Assembly (NCBI RefSeq): GCF_003264855.1
Contig: NZ_NFZS01000002.1
Coordinates: forward strand, 124,001 to 188,000
Source: Dyella jiangningensis
GTDB lineage: Bacteria; Pseudomonadota; Gammaproteobacteria; Xanthomonadales; Rhodanobacteraceae
Direction of reading: 5' to 3'
Length of the DNA stretch: 64,000 nucleotides
Both the position numbers and the translations under genes were made by a program. The notes below the pieces were generated by a model. The model worked only from the letters and a program-made list of their open reading frames with translations. It was not told where the DNA came from and did not search any database. Of this stretch, positions 27,308 to 36,472 are shown piece by piece (position 1 is the stretch's first letter; each line of letters begins with the position of its first letter).

Positions 27308-30300
27308 TTGAACAAGCAGATTGCGTTATCTCCGCGCACCCTCACGGTTGCGCTTGCCGCCCTCTTGACGCTGGGCACCTCGCCCGCCTTTGCGCAATCG
27401 ACTACCGGCAGCATCTTCGGCCAGGTTCCCGCCGCCAACGGCGAGACCGTGCAGATCAAGAGCGCGACCGGCATCACGCGCACGGTCGCCGTGGATGATC
27501 GCGGCCGTTACGTCGCCTCCGAGCTTCCGCTGGGCACCTATACGGTGTCGTTGCTGCGCGATGGCAGCGTGGTCGACACGCGCAACGACATCAGCCTGCG
27601 CGTCGGCGCGGGCACGGAAGTGTCCTTCGAAACGGCGGCGGCGAAAGAGCTCGGTGCGGTGAGCGTATCGGCCAGCACCGCGCCGCAGATCGACGTGACC
27701 AGCGTCGACTCGCGCACCGTCATCACCGCGCAGGAACTCGCTCGCCTGCCACTGGGCCGTTCGGCGGAAGCCATTGCACTGCTCGCACCCGGCGTCACCG
27801 GCAACAGCGGCGGCTACACCGGCCCGACCGGGCAATCGCTGGTCAGCTTCGGCGGTTCCGCGGCCAGTGAGAACGCGTACTACATCAACGGCTTCAACAC
27901 CACGGAAAGCCAGCGCGGCCTGGGCGGCCTCACCCTGCCCTATGGCGCCATCGAGCAGCAGGAAATCTATACCGGCGGCTACAGCGCTCAGTACGGTCGC
28001 TCCGACGGCGGCGTGATCAACATGGTGGGCAAGCGCGGCACCAACGAATGGCACTTCGGCGGCCAGGTGCTGTGGGAACCGGCATTCGCGCAGTCCGACG
28101 CGCGCAATACGTACTACACCAACGGCCTGCCCGCCTCGCCTGTCGCCGGCGGCCTGTACGACCCCAACAGCCGCAACCGCCAGTGGACCACCACGGTGGA
28201 TGCCTATGTCGGCGGCCCGCTGATCAAGGACAAGCTGTTCCTGTTCGTCGCCGCCGAGGCTTCGCGCCAGGAAGGCGACACGGTGAACAACGTGTCCAGC
28301 GCCAAGCCCTACGTCGACTATCGCTACACCACGCCCAAGTGGTACGCCAAGCTCGACTGGAACATCACCGACAGCAACATCCTCGAGATCACCGGCGCGT
28401 CGAGCAAGCGCTCCACCTCGGGCTCGATCTACGATTACGATTACAACGCGCTGTCGCGCGGTGCATACGTCAACGCCAACGACAACACCAAGACCGGCGG
28501 CGATCTCTACACCGCCAAGTTCACCAGCTATCTCACCGACCGCCTGACCTTCTCGGCGCTGTACGGCAAGATGAAGACGGTGAACTACGACGTGCCGGGC
28601 AACTACGACGGCAGCCTCACCTACCTCACCGACATCCAGAACCAGAACCCGGCGTTCAATGGCGGCAACCCGATCAGCAACAGCCAGGTCACGCAGTCGC
28701 TGTTCAATCCCAACCGCCACAACAACAGCAACAACCTGCGCATCGATCTGTCCTACCAGCTCGGTTCGCACACCTTGTCGGCGGGTATCGACAACCAGAA
28801 CGCGCGCGCCATCGACCAGGGCAGCCAGAATTCCGGCCCCGGCTACTACTGGCAGTACGCGTACACCACCACGCCGAACGTGGCGTTGATCCCCAGCCTC
28901 GGCGTGGGCGCACCGGCGAATTATCCCAACGGCGCATCGGGCTACTACGCCGTGCAGTACGTCAACAGCTCGATCGCCAGCGTGCGCTCGGCGCAGCGCG
29001 CGCAGTACATCGAGGACAAGTGGCAGGTGACCGATCGCTGGCTGCTCTCGCTGGGCCTGCGCAACGACCAGTTCACCGACTACAACGCCAACGGCGAAGC
29101 CTATATCCGCCAGCGCAGCACACAGTGGGCGCCGCGCCTGGGCTTCACCTGGGACGTGAACGGCGACTCCAGCTTCAAGGTCTACGGCAATGCCGGACGC
29201 TACTATCTCGGCCTGCCGCTCAACCCGGCGCTGAATGCCGCCGGCGCCTACGTCGCCACGCAGCAGTACTTCACCTATAGCGGCATCGCGGCGGATGGCA
29301 CGCCCATCGGCCTGACGCCCTTCTCCAACCCGGTGTCGTCCAACAACACGTATGGCGTGCTGCCCGATCCGAAGACGGTAACGGCGCAGAACATCAAGCC
29401 GGAATACCAGGACGAATTCATCCTCGGCTTCGACAAGACGCTGGGCACGAACTGGACGTATGGGGCCAAGCTGACGCAACGCATCCTGCGCACGGCCATC
29501 GACGATTACTGCGACGTGCCGGCCATCGAGAACAAGGCCGCGCAGCTCGGTTACACGGTGAGCGCCACCAACAGCTGCTACCTCATCAACCCGGGGCGCG
29601 CCAACACCTTCACCGTGGTCGATGACGGTGGCGCCTATCGCAGCGTCTCGTTGAGCAATGCCGAGATGGGCTTCCCCGCACTCAAGCGCAAGTACTACGC
29701 GCTGGAGGCGTACCTCGAGCATCCGTTCGACGGCCGCTGGTACGGCAAGGTCGACTACGTGTTTTCGCGCAGCTACGGCAACACCGAAGGCCAGCTGCGT
29801 TCGGACATCCAGCAGACCGCGGCGTCGACCAGCATCGACTGGGATTTCCCCTCACTGATGTCCTACGCCAACGGCGCGCAGAGCAACGACCATGCGCACC
29901 AGATCAAGCTTTACGGCTACTACCAGATCACGCCGGAATGGCAGGTGTCGGGCAACCTCTCGATCGTCTCGGGCAACCCGCGCAACTGCCTGGGCTACTA
30001 CGGTCCGGAACAGAGCGACCCGAACGGCTACGGCAGCTACTACCACTGGTGCGGCGGGCAGCCGTCGCCTCCGGGCACGCATCGCCTGCCGTGGAACAAG
30101 CAGCTGGATCTCGGCGCCACGTACCGTCCGGCGTTCGCCGAGGGCAAGCTCGGCTTCTCGCTCAACGTGTTCAACGTGTTCAACTCGCAGGCCATCCTCA
30201 ACGCCTACCCGTACTACCAGATCTCGCCCGGCACGCCTGATCCACTGTACGGCTCGGCGGTGGTTCGCCAGCAGCCGCGCTACGTGCGACTGGCGGCGAC

Positions 30301-30313
30301 GTACGACTACTGA
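27308..30313 (+). CDS. TonB-dependent receptor, Oar-like with carboxypeptidase-regulatory domain
   Basis: A large outer-membrane receptor of about 1001 residues. A signal peptide (hydrophobic core LTVALAALLTL, ending SPAFAQ) leads into a carboxypeptidase-regulatory-like beta-sandwich (about residues 33-110), then a plug domain (ITAQELARLPLG, GYSAQYGRSDGGVINM) and a beta-barrel ending in an aromatic residue (RLAATYDY). This is the Oar/CarboxypepD_reg type common in Xanthomonadales. Start is placed at TTG 27308 because it directly precedes the signal peptide; an ATG at 27164 would add 48 residues without a signal. The TTG lacks an ideally spaced ribosome site, so the start is uncertain. A secreted thioredoxin-like gene follows 110 bp later. 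The ligand is unknown. Confidence 0.87.
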   Translation: MNKQIALSPRTLTVALAALLTLGTSPAFAQSTTGSIFGQVPAANGETVQIKSATGITRTVAVDDRGRYVASELPLGTYTVSLLRDGSVVDTRNDISLRVGAGTEVSFETAAAKELGAVSVSASTAPQIDVTSVDSRTVITAQELARLPLGRSAEAIALLAPGVTGNSGGYTGPTGQSLVSFGGSAASENAYYINGFNTTESQRGLGGLTLPYGAIEQQEIYTGGYSAQYGRSDGGVINMVGKRGTNEWHFGGQVLWEPAFAQSDARNTYYTNGLPASPVAGGLYDPNSRNRQWTTTVDAYVGGPLIKDKLFLFVAAEASRQEGDTVNNVSSAKPYVDYRYTTPKWYAKLDWNITDSNILEITGASSKRSTSGSIYDYDYNALSRGAYVNANDNTKTGGDLYTAKFTSYLTDRLTFSALYGKMKTVNYDVPGNYDGSLTYLTDIQNQNPAFNGGNPISNSQVTQSLFNPNRHNNSNNLRIDLSYQLGSHTLSAGIDNQNARAIDQGSQNSGPGYYWQYAYTTTPNVALIPSLGVGAPANYPNGASGYYAVQYVNSSIASVRSAQRAQYIEDKWQVTDRWLLSLGLRNDQFTDYNANGEAYIRQRSTQWAPRLGFTWDVNGDSSFKVYGNAGRYYLGLPLNPALNAAGAYVATQQYFTYSGIAADGTPIGLTPFSNPVSSNNTYGVLPDPKTVTAQNIKPEYQDEFILGFDKTLGTNWTYGAKLTQRILRTAIDDYCDVPAIENKAAQLGYTVSATNSCYLINPGRANTFTVVDDGGAYRSVSLSNAEMGFPALKRKYYALEAYLEHPFDGRWYGKVDYVFSRSYGNTEGQLRSDIQQTAASTSIDWDFPSLMSYANGAQSNDHAHQIKLYGYYQITPEWQVSGNLSIVSGNPRNCLGYYGPEQSDPNGYGSYYHWCGGQPSPPGTHRLPWNKQLDLGATYRPAFAEGKLGFSLNVFNVFNSQAILNAYPYYQISPGTPDPLYGSAVVRQQPRYVRLAATYDY

Positions 30314-30324
30314 GCATGCGTCTT

Positions 30325-30382
30325 GATGCGACGGTCCCTCGCCGTACGCATCGGGCGGGATGGTCTTGGGGCCATCCCGCCC
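30325..30382 (+). other. Two hairpins between the TonB receptor and the thioredoxin-like gene
   Basis: The first stem, GATGCG-ACGG with CCGT-CGCATC (30325-30352), has one bulged base. The second, GGGCGGGATGG with its exact complement (30353-30382), has 11 bp and an 8-base loop. No U-tract follows. They may terminate part of the receptor transcripts or stabilise the message; the downstream gene probably still depends on readthrough or on a promoter not seen here. Confidence 0.55.
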
Positions 30383-30423
30383 ACCTTCACCACCGGCACG
30401 AAACCTGAGTGAGGCACGCCACC

Positions 30424-31743
30424 ATGTCGAACCTGCTCCGTCGCACCATCGCTCCCCTGACCGCGGCCCTGATGCTCGCATCGCTGCACGCTTCTGCCGC
30501 CGACAAGGCACCCACGACGATTGCCGATGCGCTCAGGCTGGCGGCCACGCAGCATCGACCCGTGCTGGTCGATTTCCAGGCGGTGTGGTGCTACTCGTGC
30601 TACTACATGGCGAGCCACGTGTTGAACGGCCCCGAATGGGAGGCTGCGCAGCGCAAGGCGATCGTGGTGGAGTCGGATGCCGATTCGCCGGAAGCGCAGA
30701 CGTGGATGAAGAAACTCAAGACTTCGTTCCTGCCCACCTACGTGGTGCTGGACGAGCACGGCAACGAGCTGGGCCGCATCACCGCGGAACAACCGCGCGA
30801 GAAGTTCTATCCGCAGCTGGACAGGATCCTCGCCAGCGGCAACACGCTGGATGGCTTCAAGGACAAGGCCGTCAAGGGTTCGATCGATGCAGTGGCTGCC
30901 GTGCTCGATGCCTATCAGGCGCGCGGCGAAGGCGATGACGGTTTCGCCTGGTTCGGCAGCCTGCCCGCATCGCTGCAGCAGAACGCACGCAAGGATGCAC
31001 GCGTGGCGCTCGCGCTGGACCAATTGACGCTCGCGCGCGCCAAGGCTTCCGGCAACCAGCCGGCCATCGCCGCCGGCGCGCAGAAAGTACTGGCGCAGGA
31101 CATCGGCTGCCAGCGTCCCTACGTGCTGGACAACCTGCTGGAGGCGACCGAAAAACTCCCGGCGGCACAGCGCAAGACTGCACTTCAAGCGCAGCGCAAG
31201 CCGCTGGATCGCTATGTCGCCACGCAGGTGCTGGTGAACCAGCCCGCCTGCGCCGACCAGCGCAGCGCCGTGCTGGCAAACGCCGATCTCGACGAAGCGC
31301 TGGGCGACCGGGCGGCGGCAGCGGCCGTGCTCGATCGCGCCATTACGCTCACCCGCCAGCGGCTGGGCGATGACCTTGCCAGCGATCGCAACCTCGCAGA
31401 CAACCTGCGCGTCTATCTGCTGCGAGCCAAGCGCGTGTCGGAACTCGACGCTTACCAGCGCAAGCTGATCGCCGCCTATCCCGACGACTACGTCTACGCG
31501 TATCGCTACGGCCGCAGCCTGGTGGATGCGGGCAAGCCGTCGGACGCCCTGCCGTACCTCGCGCAGGCGGCCGACAAGGCCTACGGCGCCAATCGCCTCG
31601 CCGTCGCGCAGCAGCGCGTGAAAGCGCTGAAGGCGCTGCACCGCGATGAAGAGGCCAGGAAGGTCGCCGCCGACGCGCTGGAAACCAATGGCCCCTGGTT
31701 TCCCAAGCAGGTGGCCGCATTGAAGGCCGAACTGCAGGCCTGA
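30424..31743 (+). CDS. Secreted thioredoxin-fold protein with C-terminal TPR-like helices
   Basis: The 439-residue protein has a signal peptide (cleavage near ASAAD), then a thioredoxin-like domain (about residues 30-150) with the redox pair Cys56/Cys59 in WCYSCYYM. The second half (200-439) is Ala/Leu/Arg-rich, all helical and built of roughly 34-residue units such as AYPDDYVYAYRYGRSLVDAG, resembling tetratricopeptide repeats. Periplasmic location is inferred. It may reduce or capture a disulfide-containing partner connected with the upstream receptor. Start chosen at ATG 30424; an in-frame GTG at 30409 is possible. It resembles DUF255/thiol-disulfide isomerase-type proteins in the N-terminal half only. 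Function unknown. Confidence 0.8.
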   Translation: MSNLLRRTIAPLTAALMLASLHASAADKAPTTIADALRLAATQHRPVLVDFQAVWCYSCYYMASHVLNGPEWEAAQRKAIVVESDADSPEAQTWMKKLKTSFLPTYVVLDEHGNELGRITAEQPREKFYPQLDRILASGNTLDGFKDKAVKGSIDAVAAVLDAYQARGEGDDGFAWFGSLPASLQQNARKDARVALALDQLTLARAKASGNQPAIAAGAQKVLAQDIGCQRPYVLDNLLEATEKLPAAQRKTALQAQRKPLDRYVATQVLVNQPACADQRSAVLANADLDEALGDRAAAAAVLDRAITLTRQRLGDDLASDRNLADNLRVYLLRAKRVSELDAYQRKLIAAYPDDYVYAYRYGRSLVDAGKPSDALPYLAQAADKAYGANRLAVAQQRVKALKALHRDEEARKVAADALETNGPWFPKQVAALKAELQA

Positions 31744-31762
31744 TCGGTGCGCAAACCTGCAC

Positions 31763-33001
31763 TCACGCGCCGCGTACCGGTCGGCGCGCCATCGGCCACA
31801 TCGCCAGCAGCGCCACCACACTGAAAACGGCGCCCGCATAGAACGTCGTGGACGCACCATGCGTTTCCCACAGCCAACCGGCCACGACGCTCGCGCACAC
31901 TATGGCCACGCCGCTCACGAGATTGAAGAAGCCGTAGGCCGTGCCGCGCAGGTCCGCCGGCGCGGTGTGGGCCACCAGGGCGGCAAGCAGGCCCTGCGTG
32001 ATGCCCATATGCACGCCCCAGAGCGCGACGCCCAGCAAAACCGACGGCCAGCGCGCTCCGGTCGCGAGCACCAGATCCGAAGCCACGAGTACGGCCAGGC
32101 CAAGCGCCAGCAGATGAGCCCGGTTCATCTGATCGGACCAGCGGCCGAAGGGATACGCCGTGAGCGCATACACCACATTCATCGCCACCATCACGAGCGG
32201 CACCCAGGCGATGGGCATGCCGCCCTGCTGAGCGCGCAGCACCAGGAACGCTTCGCTGAAACGGGCCAGCGTGAACGTCGCCCCCACGCCGACCACCCAC
32301 CAATAAGCGGCGCCAAGGCGTCCGAGGTTGGCGAGGCTCACGGGATTCGTGCGCTTTGACGCCGAAGCGACCGCGGGCTCGCGCACACCGAACGCAAACA
32401 ACATCACCGACAGCACGCCGGGAACGACCGCCACCCAGAACACCGCGCGAAAGTCGTCCTTCCACCGGAGCATGAACAACACCGCCAGCAGTGGCCCCAG
32501 GAAGGCACCCACGGTGTCCAGCGATTGGCGCAGACCGAACGACGCACCACGCAGGTGTGCCGGTGCGATGTCCGCGACCAAGGCGTCGCGCGGCGCGGCG
32601 CGAATGCCCTTGCCGGTGCGGTCGAGCAGACGCGCGAACATCACCAGCCCGACGCTGGTGGCCAGGGCGAACAACGGCTTGCTCAACGCGCCCAACGCAT
32701 AGCCGGAAATGCTGACCGCTTTGCGCTTGCCGAGGTAATCGCTGGGCGTGCCGGAGAACACGCGAACGATCAGGGCCGTGCCTTCGGCCAGGCCTTCGAT
32801 GAAGCCGACGGCCAGCGTGCTCGCACCCAGCGTGGTCACCATGAACAGCGGCAACAGGCTGTGGATGAGCTCCGACGAGATGTCCATCAGCATACTCACG
32901 AAGCCGAGCACCCAGATGCCGGACGGGAGTTGCCGCAGCGCGTCCATCATGCCGATCTGTCGCCGGCCATCGGCGGGGTCGGTCTCTGAAGGATCGCTCA
33001 T
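31763..33001 (-). CDS. Major facilitator superfamily transporter
   Basis: The 412-residue inner-membrane protein has twelve predicted helices. The MFS loop 2-3 motif appears as GTPSDYLGKRK, and its second-half counterpart as GRWSDQMNR. The family is that of bacterial MFS permeases with a wide range of substrates; the N-terminal MDISSELIHSLLP segment is typical of a group often annotated as putative antibiotic or metabolite exporters. Start at 33001 is picked because 51 upstream in-frame residues are hydrophilic and unrelated. It is convergent with the thioredoxin-like gene (19 bp apart). The substrate is unknown. Confidence 0.85.
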   Translation of the reverse strand: MSDPSETDPADGRRQIGMMDALRQLPSGIWVLGFVSMLMDISSELIHSLLPLFMVTTLGASTLAVGFIEGLAEGTALIVRVFSGTPSDYLGKRKAVSISGYALGALSKPLFALATSVGLVMFARLLDRTGKGIRAAPRDALVADIAPAHLRGASFGLRQSLDTVGAFLGPLLAVLFMLRWKDDFRAVFWVAVVPGVLSVMLFAFGVREPAVASASKRTNPVSLANLGRLGAAYWWVVGVGATFTLARFSEAFLVLRAQQGGMPIAWVPLVMVAMNVVYALTAYPFGRWSDQMNRAHLLALGLAVLVASDLVLATGARWPSVLLGVALWGVHMGITQGLLAALVAHTAPADLRGTAYGFFNLVSGVAIVCASVVAGWLWETHGASTTFYAGAVFSVVALLAMWPMARRPVRGA

Positions 33002-33125
33002 GGAGGGTTTCCAGGACGCTACGCGATCATCGTAACCGGTAGCCAGACCGACGAACCGCGAACGACCGACCGATCCTCGCGGGCATTGCGCCCTGCCGTA
33101 TCGCAGAGGCCGACCGTCGAGAAAC

Positions 33126-33172
33126 AAAAAAGCGAACTCCATCGCGCATCTCACGATGCGCGATGGATTCGC
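33126..33172 (-). terminator. Intrinsic terminator after the AT-hook gene
   Basis: The 12-bp perfect arms TCCATCGCGCAT (33138-33149) and complement (33156-33167) are extended by GCGAA/TTCGC past one bulge to 17 bp. On the leftward strand the stem is followed at once by six T (positions 33131 to 33126). It ends transcription of the small gene at 33188-33445 before the MFS gene. Confidence 0.92.
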
Positions 33173-33187
33173 ATCGCCGCTGCAGCG

Positions 33188-33445
33188 CTAACGCCGCAAC
33201 TGCGAGAGCAATTGCTCCAGCTCGCCGCGCAGGCGCTCCAGCTCGCCCCGCGCTTCATCGCGGGCCCGCACCACCGAGTGATGCACCGCCATCGGCACCA
33301 CATGCATCGCCAGGGTTTTCTGCCTGGCGCGGTAGCGCCGCGCGCGCTCGGCGGGTGTCAGTGCATTGGGTTTTCGTGGTCGGCCGCGGGCACGTCTGAA
33401 CGTCAGCGGCAACGCAAGCGTGCCGGGATCAAGGGGGTCAACCAT
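33188..33445 (-). CDS. Small AT-hook-like basic protein
   Basis: An 85-residue protein with a short N-terminal region, the AT-hook-like core RGRPRKP at about 21-27, a basic helix rich in Arg (PAERARRYRARQ), and a C-terminal coiled-coil (ARGELERLRGELEQLL). The sequence suggests a small minor-groove DNA-binding or nucleoid-associated protein that dimerises by its C-terminus. I do not recognise a named family. The start is ATG 33445 with GGAGG eight bases upstream; a TTG at 33463 would add six residues. It has its own strong terminator and an A/T-rich upstream region, so it is a monocistronic gene. Confidence 0.68.
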   Translation of the reverse strand: MVDPLDPGTLALPLTFRRARGRPRKPNALTPAERARRYRARQKTLAMHVVPMAVHHSVVRARDEARGELERLRGELEQLLSQLRR

Positions 33446-33699
33446 GGGCGCATCCTCCGTCAATTTCGGCCGGTATTTTGCGTTACGTCACATAAAATAG
33501 CAACAAATTTCGGCGAAAAATCAGAAGGTCAGGCCAAATTCCTCACCTCGACTGAAAGATCTTGGCGGGCCATTTCCGGGCCATTCGGGTGTTCACGCGC
33601 CAAGGAGACGCGGGCCACTACCGTGCGGCTCACCACGTGTCGAAGGTCGGCGTGGAACGCCGGAGCACTCCGCCCGTGCAGCCTGGAGGAAACAGGAAG

Positions 33700-34383
33700 A
33701 TGGATTCGCTCTACGAGCTTTCGTCGCGTGCGATCCGGCGCCTCTATGACGCGCGACTGGATACGCCGCCCGTGCTGGATATCGACAGCTGCTTCCCGGC
33801 TGCGCGCCGCTTCGAGGCAGCGTGGACGCAGCTGCGCGAGGAAGCGCAGGACGTACTGCGCTCGGCCACCTCGATTCCCCGTTTCCACGAGATCATGCCG
33901 GCGCAGGCCGAGATCTCGGCGACCGACGGCCGGGACTGGCGCATGTTCCTGCTCAAGGTCTACGGCCAGGAGCTGCGCGCCAACCTGCTGCGCTGCCCGG
34001 TGCTGGGCGAGTTGCTGGCGGACACGCCCGAGGCGATCTCGGCGACGCTGTCGTTCCTGGCGCCGCACAAGCACATCCCCCAACACCGCGGCCCGTTTCG
34101 CGGCATCCTGCGCTACCAGCTCAACCTCGACGTGCCGCCCGATGGCGAAGGCAGGCCCGGCGCCGTGCTGTGGCTCGCCGGCCACGAGCATCGGTTTGGC
34201 GCCGGGCAGTCCCTGCTGTGGGACGACACCTATCCGCACGAAGTGTGGAACCACAGCGAGAGCACGCGCATCGCGCTGCTGCTCGACGTCTACCGGCCCG
34301 AAATGCCGCTGGATCTTCGCCTGCTGTCGCGCACGATCACCGCCGGCGTCGGCGTGGTGGCGCGGCTGCGCGGCTTTTCCTGA
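33700..34383 (+). CDS. Aspartyl/asparaginyl beta-hydroxylase-family dioxygenase
   Basis: The 227-residue protein belongs to the Asp/Asn beta-hydroxylase double-stranded beta-helix family, iron- and 2-oxoglutarate-dependent. The iron and cosubstrate motif appears as HIPQHRGPFRG (His129) followed by WDDTYPHEVWNHS (His180, His185), with Arg190 after it. Members include LpxO, which hydroxylates lipid A acyl chains, and enzymes acting on peptides. No signal peptide or membrane anchor is visible, unlike canonical LpxO. Start at 33700 is set by the GGAGG ribosome site at 33685-33689; upstream in-frame residues are discarded. It is transcribed alone, ending nine bases from the convergent MscS gene. 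Substrate unknown. Confidence 0.8.
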   Translation: MDSLYELSSRAIRRLYDARLDTPPVLDIDSCFPAARRFEAAWTQLREEAQDVLRSATSIPRFHEIMPAQAEISATDGRDWRMFLLKVYGQELRANLLRCPVLGELLADTPEAISATLSFLAPHKHIPQHRGPFRGILRYQLNLDVPPDGEGRPGAVLWLAGHEHRFGAGQSLLWDDTYPHEVWNHSESTRIALLLDVYRPEMPLDLRLLSRTITAGVGVVARLRGFS

Positions 34384-34392
34384 AGCGACGCG

Positions 34393-35490
34393 TCAAGGCG
34401 ACGCGATGGAACCTTCCGGCGAAGGCTCCCGTGCCGACGCTTCCAGCTCGCCGCGCAGGCGCGGCAGCGATTGCGGGTAACGGTCCTGCACGAAGGCGAT
34501 CAGGCCCTCCCGCACGCGGCAGCGCAGATCCCAATTGCGGCCGGAATCGGTGGAACTCACCAGCGCGCGCAACTGCACCGCGCGCTCATTGGCATCCGTC
34601 ACCTGCAGGATCGACACGCGACCATCCCATTCCGGCGCCTCTTTGCACAAGCGCATCAATTCGTCGCGCAGCGGCTCCATCGGCACGCGGTAGTCCAGCC
34701 ACAGGAACACGGTACCGATCAGCTGCGAACTCGAGCGCGTCCAGTTCTGGAACGGGTTCTCCATGAACCAGTTGAGCGGCACCACCAGGCGCCGGTCGTC
34801 CCAGATGCGCACCACGACGTAGGTGCCGGTGATTTCCTCGATACGGCCCCACTCCCCCTGGATGATCACCACGTCGTCGAGCCGGATCGGCTGCGTCAGC
34901 GCGATCTGCAGGCCAGCCACCAGATTGCTCAGCACGGGCTTGGCTGCCAGGCCGAGCGCCAGACCTGCCAGGCCGGCGGACGCGAGCAGGCTGGTGCCCA
35001 GTTGGCGCACGCCGGGAATGGTCAGCAGGATCGCGCTGGCGCCGAGCAGGATCACGACGACCTCGGCCGTGCGTCGAAGCACGCGCACCTGGGTCAGCAT
35101 GCGGCGCGCGGAGAGGTTGTCGCTGACATCGATGGGATAGCGGCGGATGGCGACGAGCTCGAGCGTGCGCAGGCAACGCAGCACCAGCCACGTCACGCTG
35201 ATCATCAGCGCAATGACCAGCACATGCTGGATCAAGGCGAACGATGGCAGGACATCCGTATCCGGCACCACGCGCAGGGCCGCCACCAGCATCAGCAGCG
35301 GAATCACCCATTCCATCGGCGCACTGATCCTGCCCAGAAGGTTGGCGACCACCGGCCGGCGTCGCGCGAGCCGCCCCAGGACGGCATAGGCAAACACGCG
35401 CAAGGCTAGCGATCCCAGCAGGGCAACGACCAGCGCCATGCCCAGCCGCGTCCACGGGTCGTCGTTCCACAGGTGGGCCAGGACGTTCAC
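34393..35490 (-). CDS. Mechanosensitive ion channel of the MscS family
   Basis: The 365-residue inner-membrane protein has four to five N-terminal helices (about residues 15-175) followed by the MscS pore helix and beta domain. LLASAGLAGLALGLAAKP is the Gly/Ala-packed TM3-like pore helix, and PIRLDDVVIIQGEWGRIEEI marks the conserved MscS beta domain. The C-terminus has an alpha/beta domain ending in a hydrophilic tail. Such channels open under membrane tension to release osmolytes. It sits convergent with the hydroxylase gene, 65 bp downstream of the small hydrophilic protein. Among MscS proteins it looks like the mid-sized YbdG-type rather than the 286-residue E. coli MscS. Confidence 0.88.
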   Translation of the reverse strand: MNVLAHLWNDDPWTRLGMALVVALLGSLALRVFAYAVLGRLARRRPVVANLLGRISAPMEWVIPLLMLVAALRVVPDTDVLPSFALIQHVLVIALMISVTWLVLRCLRTLELVAIRRYPIDVSDNLSARRMLTQVRVLRRTAEVVVILLGASAILLTIPGVRQLGTSLLASAGLAGLALGLAAKPVLSNLVAGLQIALTQPIRLDDVVIIQGEWGRIEEITGTYVVVRIWDDRRLVVPLNWFMENPFQNWTRSSSQLIGTVFLWLDYRVPMEPLRDELMRLCKEAPEWDGRVSILQVTDANERAVQLRALVSSTDSGRNWDLRCRVREGLIAFVQDRYPQSLPRLRGELEASAREPSPEGSIASP

Positions 35491-35555
35491 GAGACGCGTC
35501 CGGGTGGGCTCGGCGGCGATCCTGCCCTCGCCTGTCGAATCATCGCGCGCTGGGG

Positions 35556-35789
<234 letters not shown>

Positions 35790-35861
35790 TCAAACAGCAA
35801 GTGTTAGCGTCGTGCCTTGAAGACGTGACCAGGCGTCGACAACGTTCAAGTTGCCGTCAAA

Positions 35862-35896
35862 CGCCGCGGACCGATCGCCATGACCGACCCGCGGCG
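35862..35896 (-). terminator. Hairpin after dps
   Basis: The arms CGCCGCGG (35862-35869) and CCGCGGCG (35889-35896) form an 8-bp stem with a 19-base loop. On the leftward strand TTTGACGG follows. Position 13 bp after the dps stop suggests a weak intrinsic terminator for that gene or for the operon upstream of it. Confidence 0.5.
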
Positions 35897-35909
35897 CAGG
35901 CATAGACGA

Positions 35910-36428
35910 TCAGGCGCGCCGGCTGGTCTCGAACAGGAACCACACGCGGCGCTCGGCCTCGTCGATCCAGTTCTCGAGCAGGCTGGCGGTGGCCACGTCG
36001 CCATACTCGTCGCACAGCTCGTGCGTCTTGCGCATGTGGCCGATCAGGCTGCCGTTGTCTTCGCGCAGTTCCGCGAGCATGTCGTCCGGCGTGACGAAAT
36101 CCGCATCGTTGTCGAGCAGGCGCTTCATGCGCGAGGCGTGACCCAGCGAACGCAGGGTGGTACCGCCGATCTTGCGCACGCGTTCGGCGATCGGATCGAC
36201 GGTCGCGTAGATCTCGTCCGACTGTTCGTCGAGCAGCAGGTGGTAATCACGGAAGTACGGGCCGGACATGTGCCAGTGGAAGTTCTTGGTCTTCAGGTAC
36301 AGCGCCAGCACATCGGCCAGCAAGGCGTTGAGTTCGCCGGACAGGTCGCGCGTGGCCTTTTCGCCAAGCGCGGAAGGCGTGTTCAGGGCCGCCTTCTGGC
36401 GGGACTTGGCTTTGCTTGTGTCGCTCAT
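35910..36428 (-). CDS. dps: Dps-family ferritin-like DNA-binding stress protein
   Basis: A 172-residue member of the ferritin-like Dps family that forms 12-mer shells, oxidises Fe2+ with H2O2 and protects DNA. The ferroxidase residues lie in TKNFHWHMSGPYFRDYHLLLDEQ: His and Asp/Glu at the dimer interface. The basic N-terminal tail (SKAKSRQKAALN) is the usual DNA-contact extension. The start at 36428 is preceded by GGAGAG. It closes a run of nine closely spaced leftward genes, 44 bp after the YoaK-like gene. Its link with the detoxification genes upstream is consistent with oxidative stress response. Confidence 0.93.
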   Translation of the reverse strand: MSDTSKAKSRQKAALNTPSALGEKATRDLSGELNALLADVLALYLKTKNFHWHMSGPYFRDYHLLLDEQSDEIYATVDPIAERVRKIGGTTLRSLGHASRMKRLLDNDADFVTPDDMLAELREDNGSLIGHMRKTHELCDEYGDVATASLLENWIDEAERRVWFLFETSRRA

Positions 36429-36472
36429 GGGTGGCTCTCCGGGGTGATGGGAGGTGGAACGAACGTCGGAAA

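Noticed and set aside
34393-35490. Reading the MscS gene as part of an operon with the small hydrophilic protein and dps
   Set aside because: The gap of 160 bp with a hairpin after dps argues for separate transcription, although readthrough from the 64-residue gene into mscS is possible.
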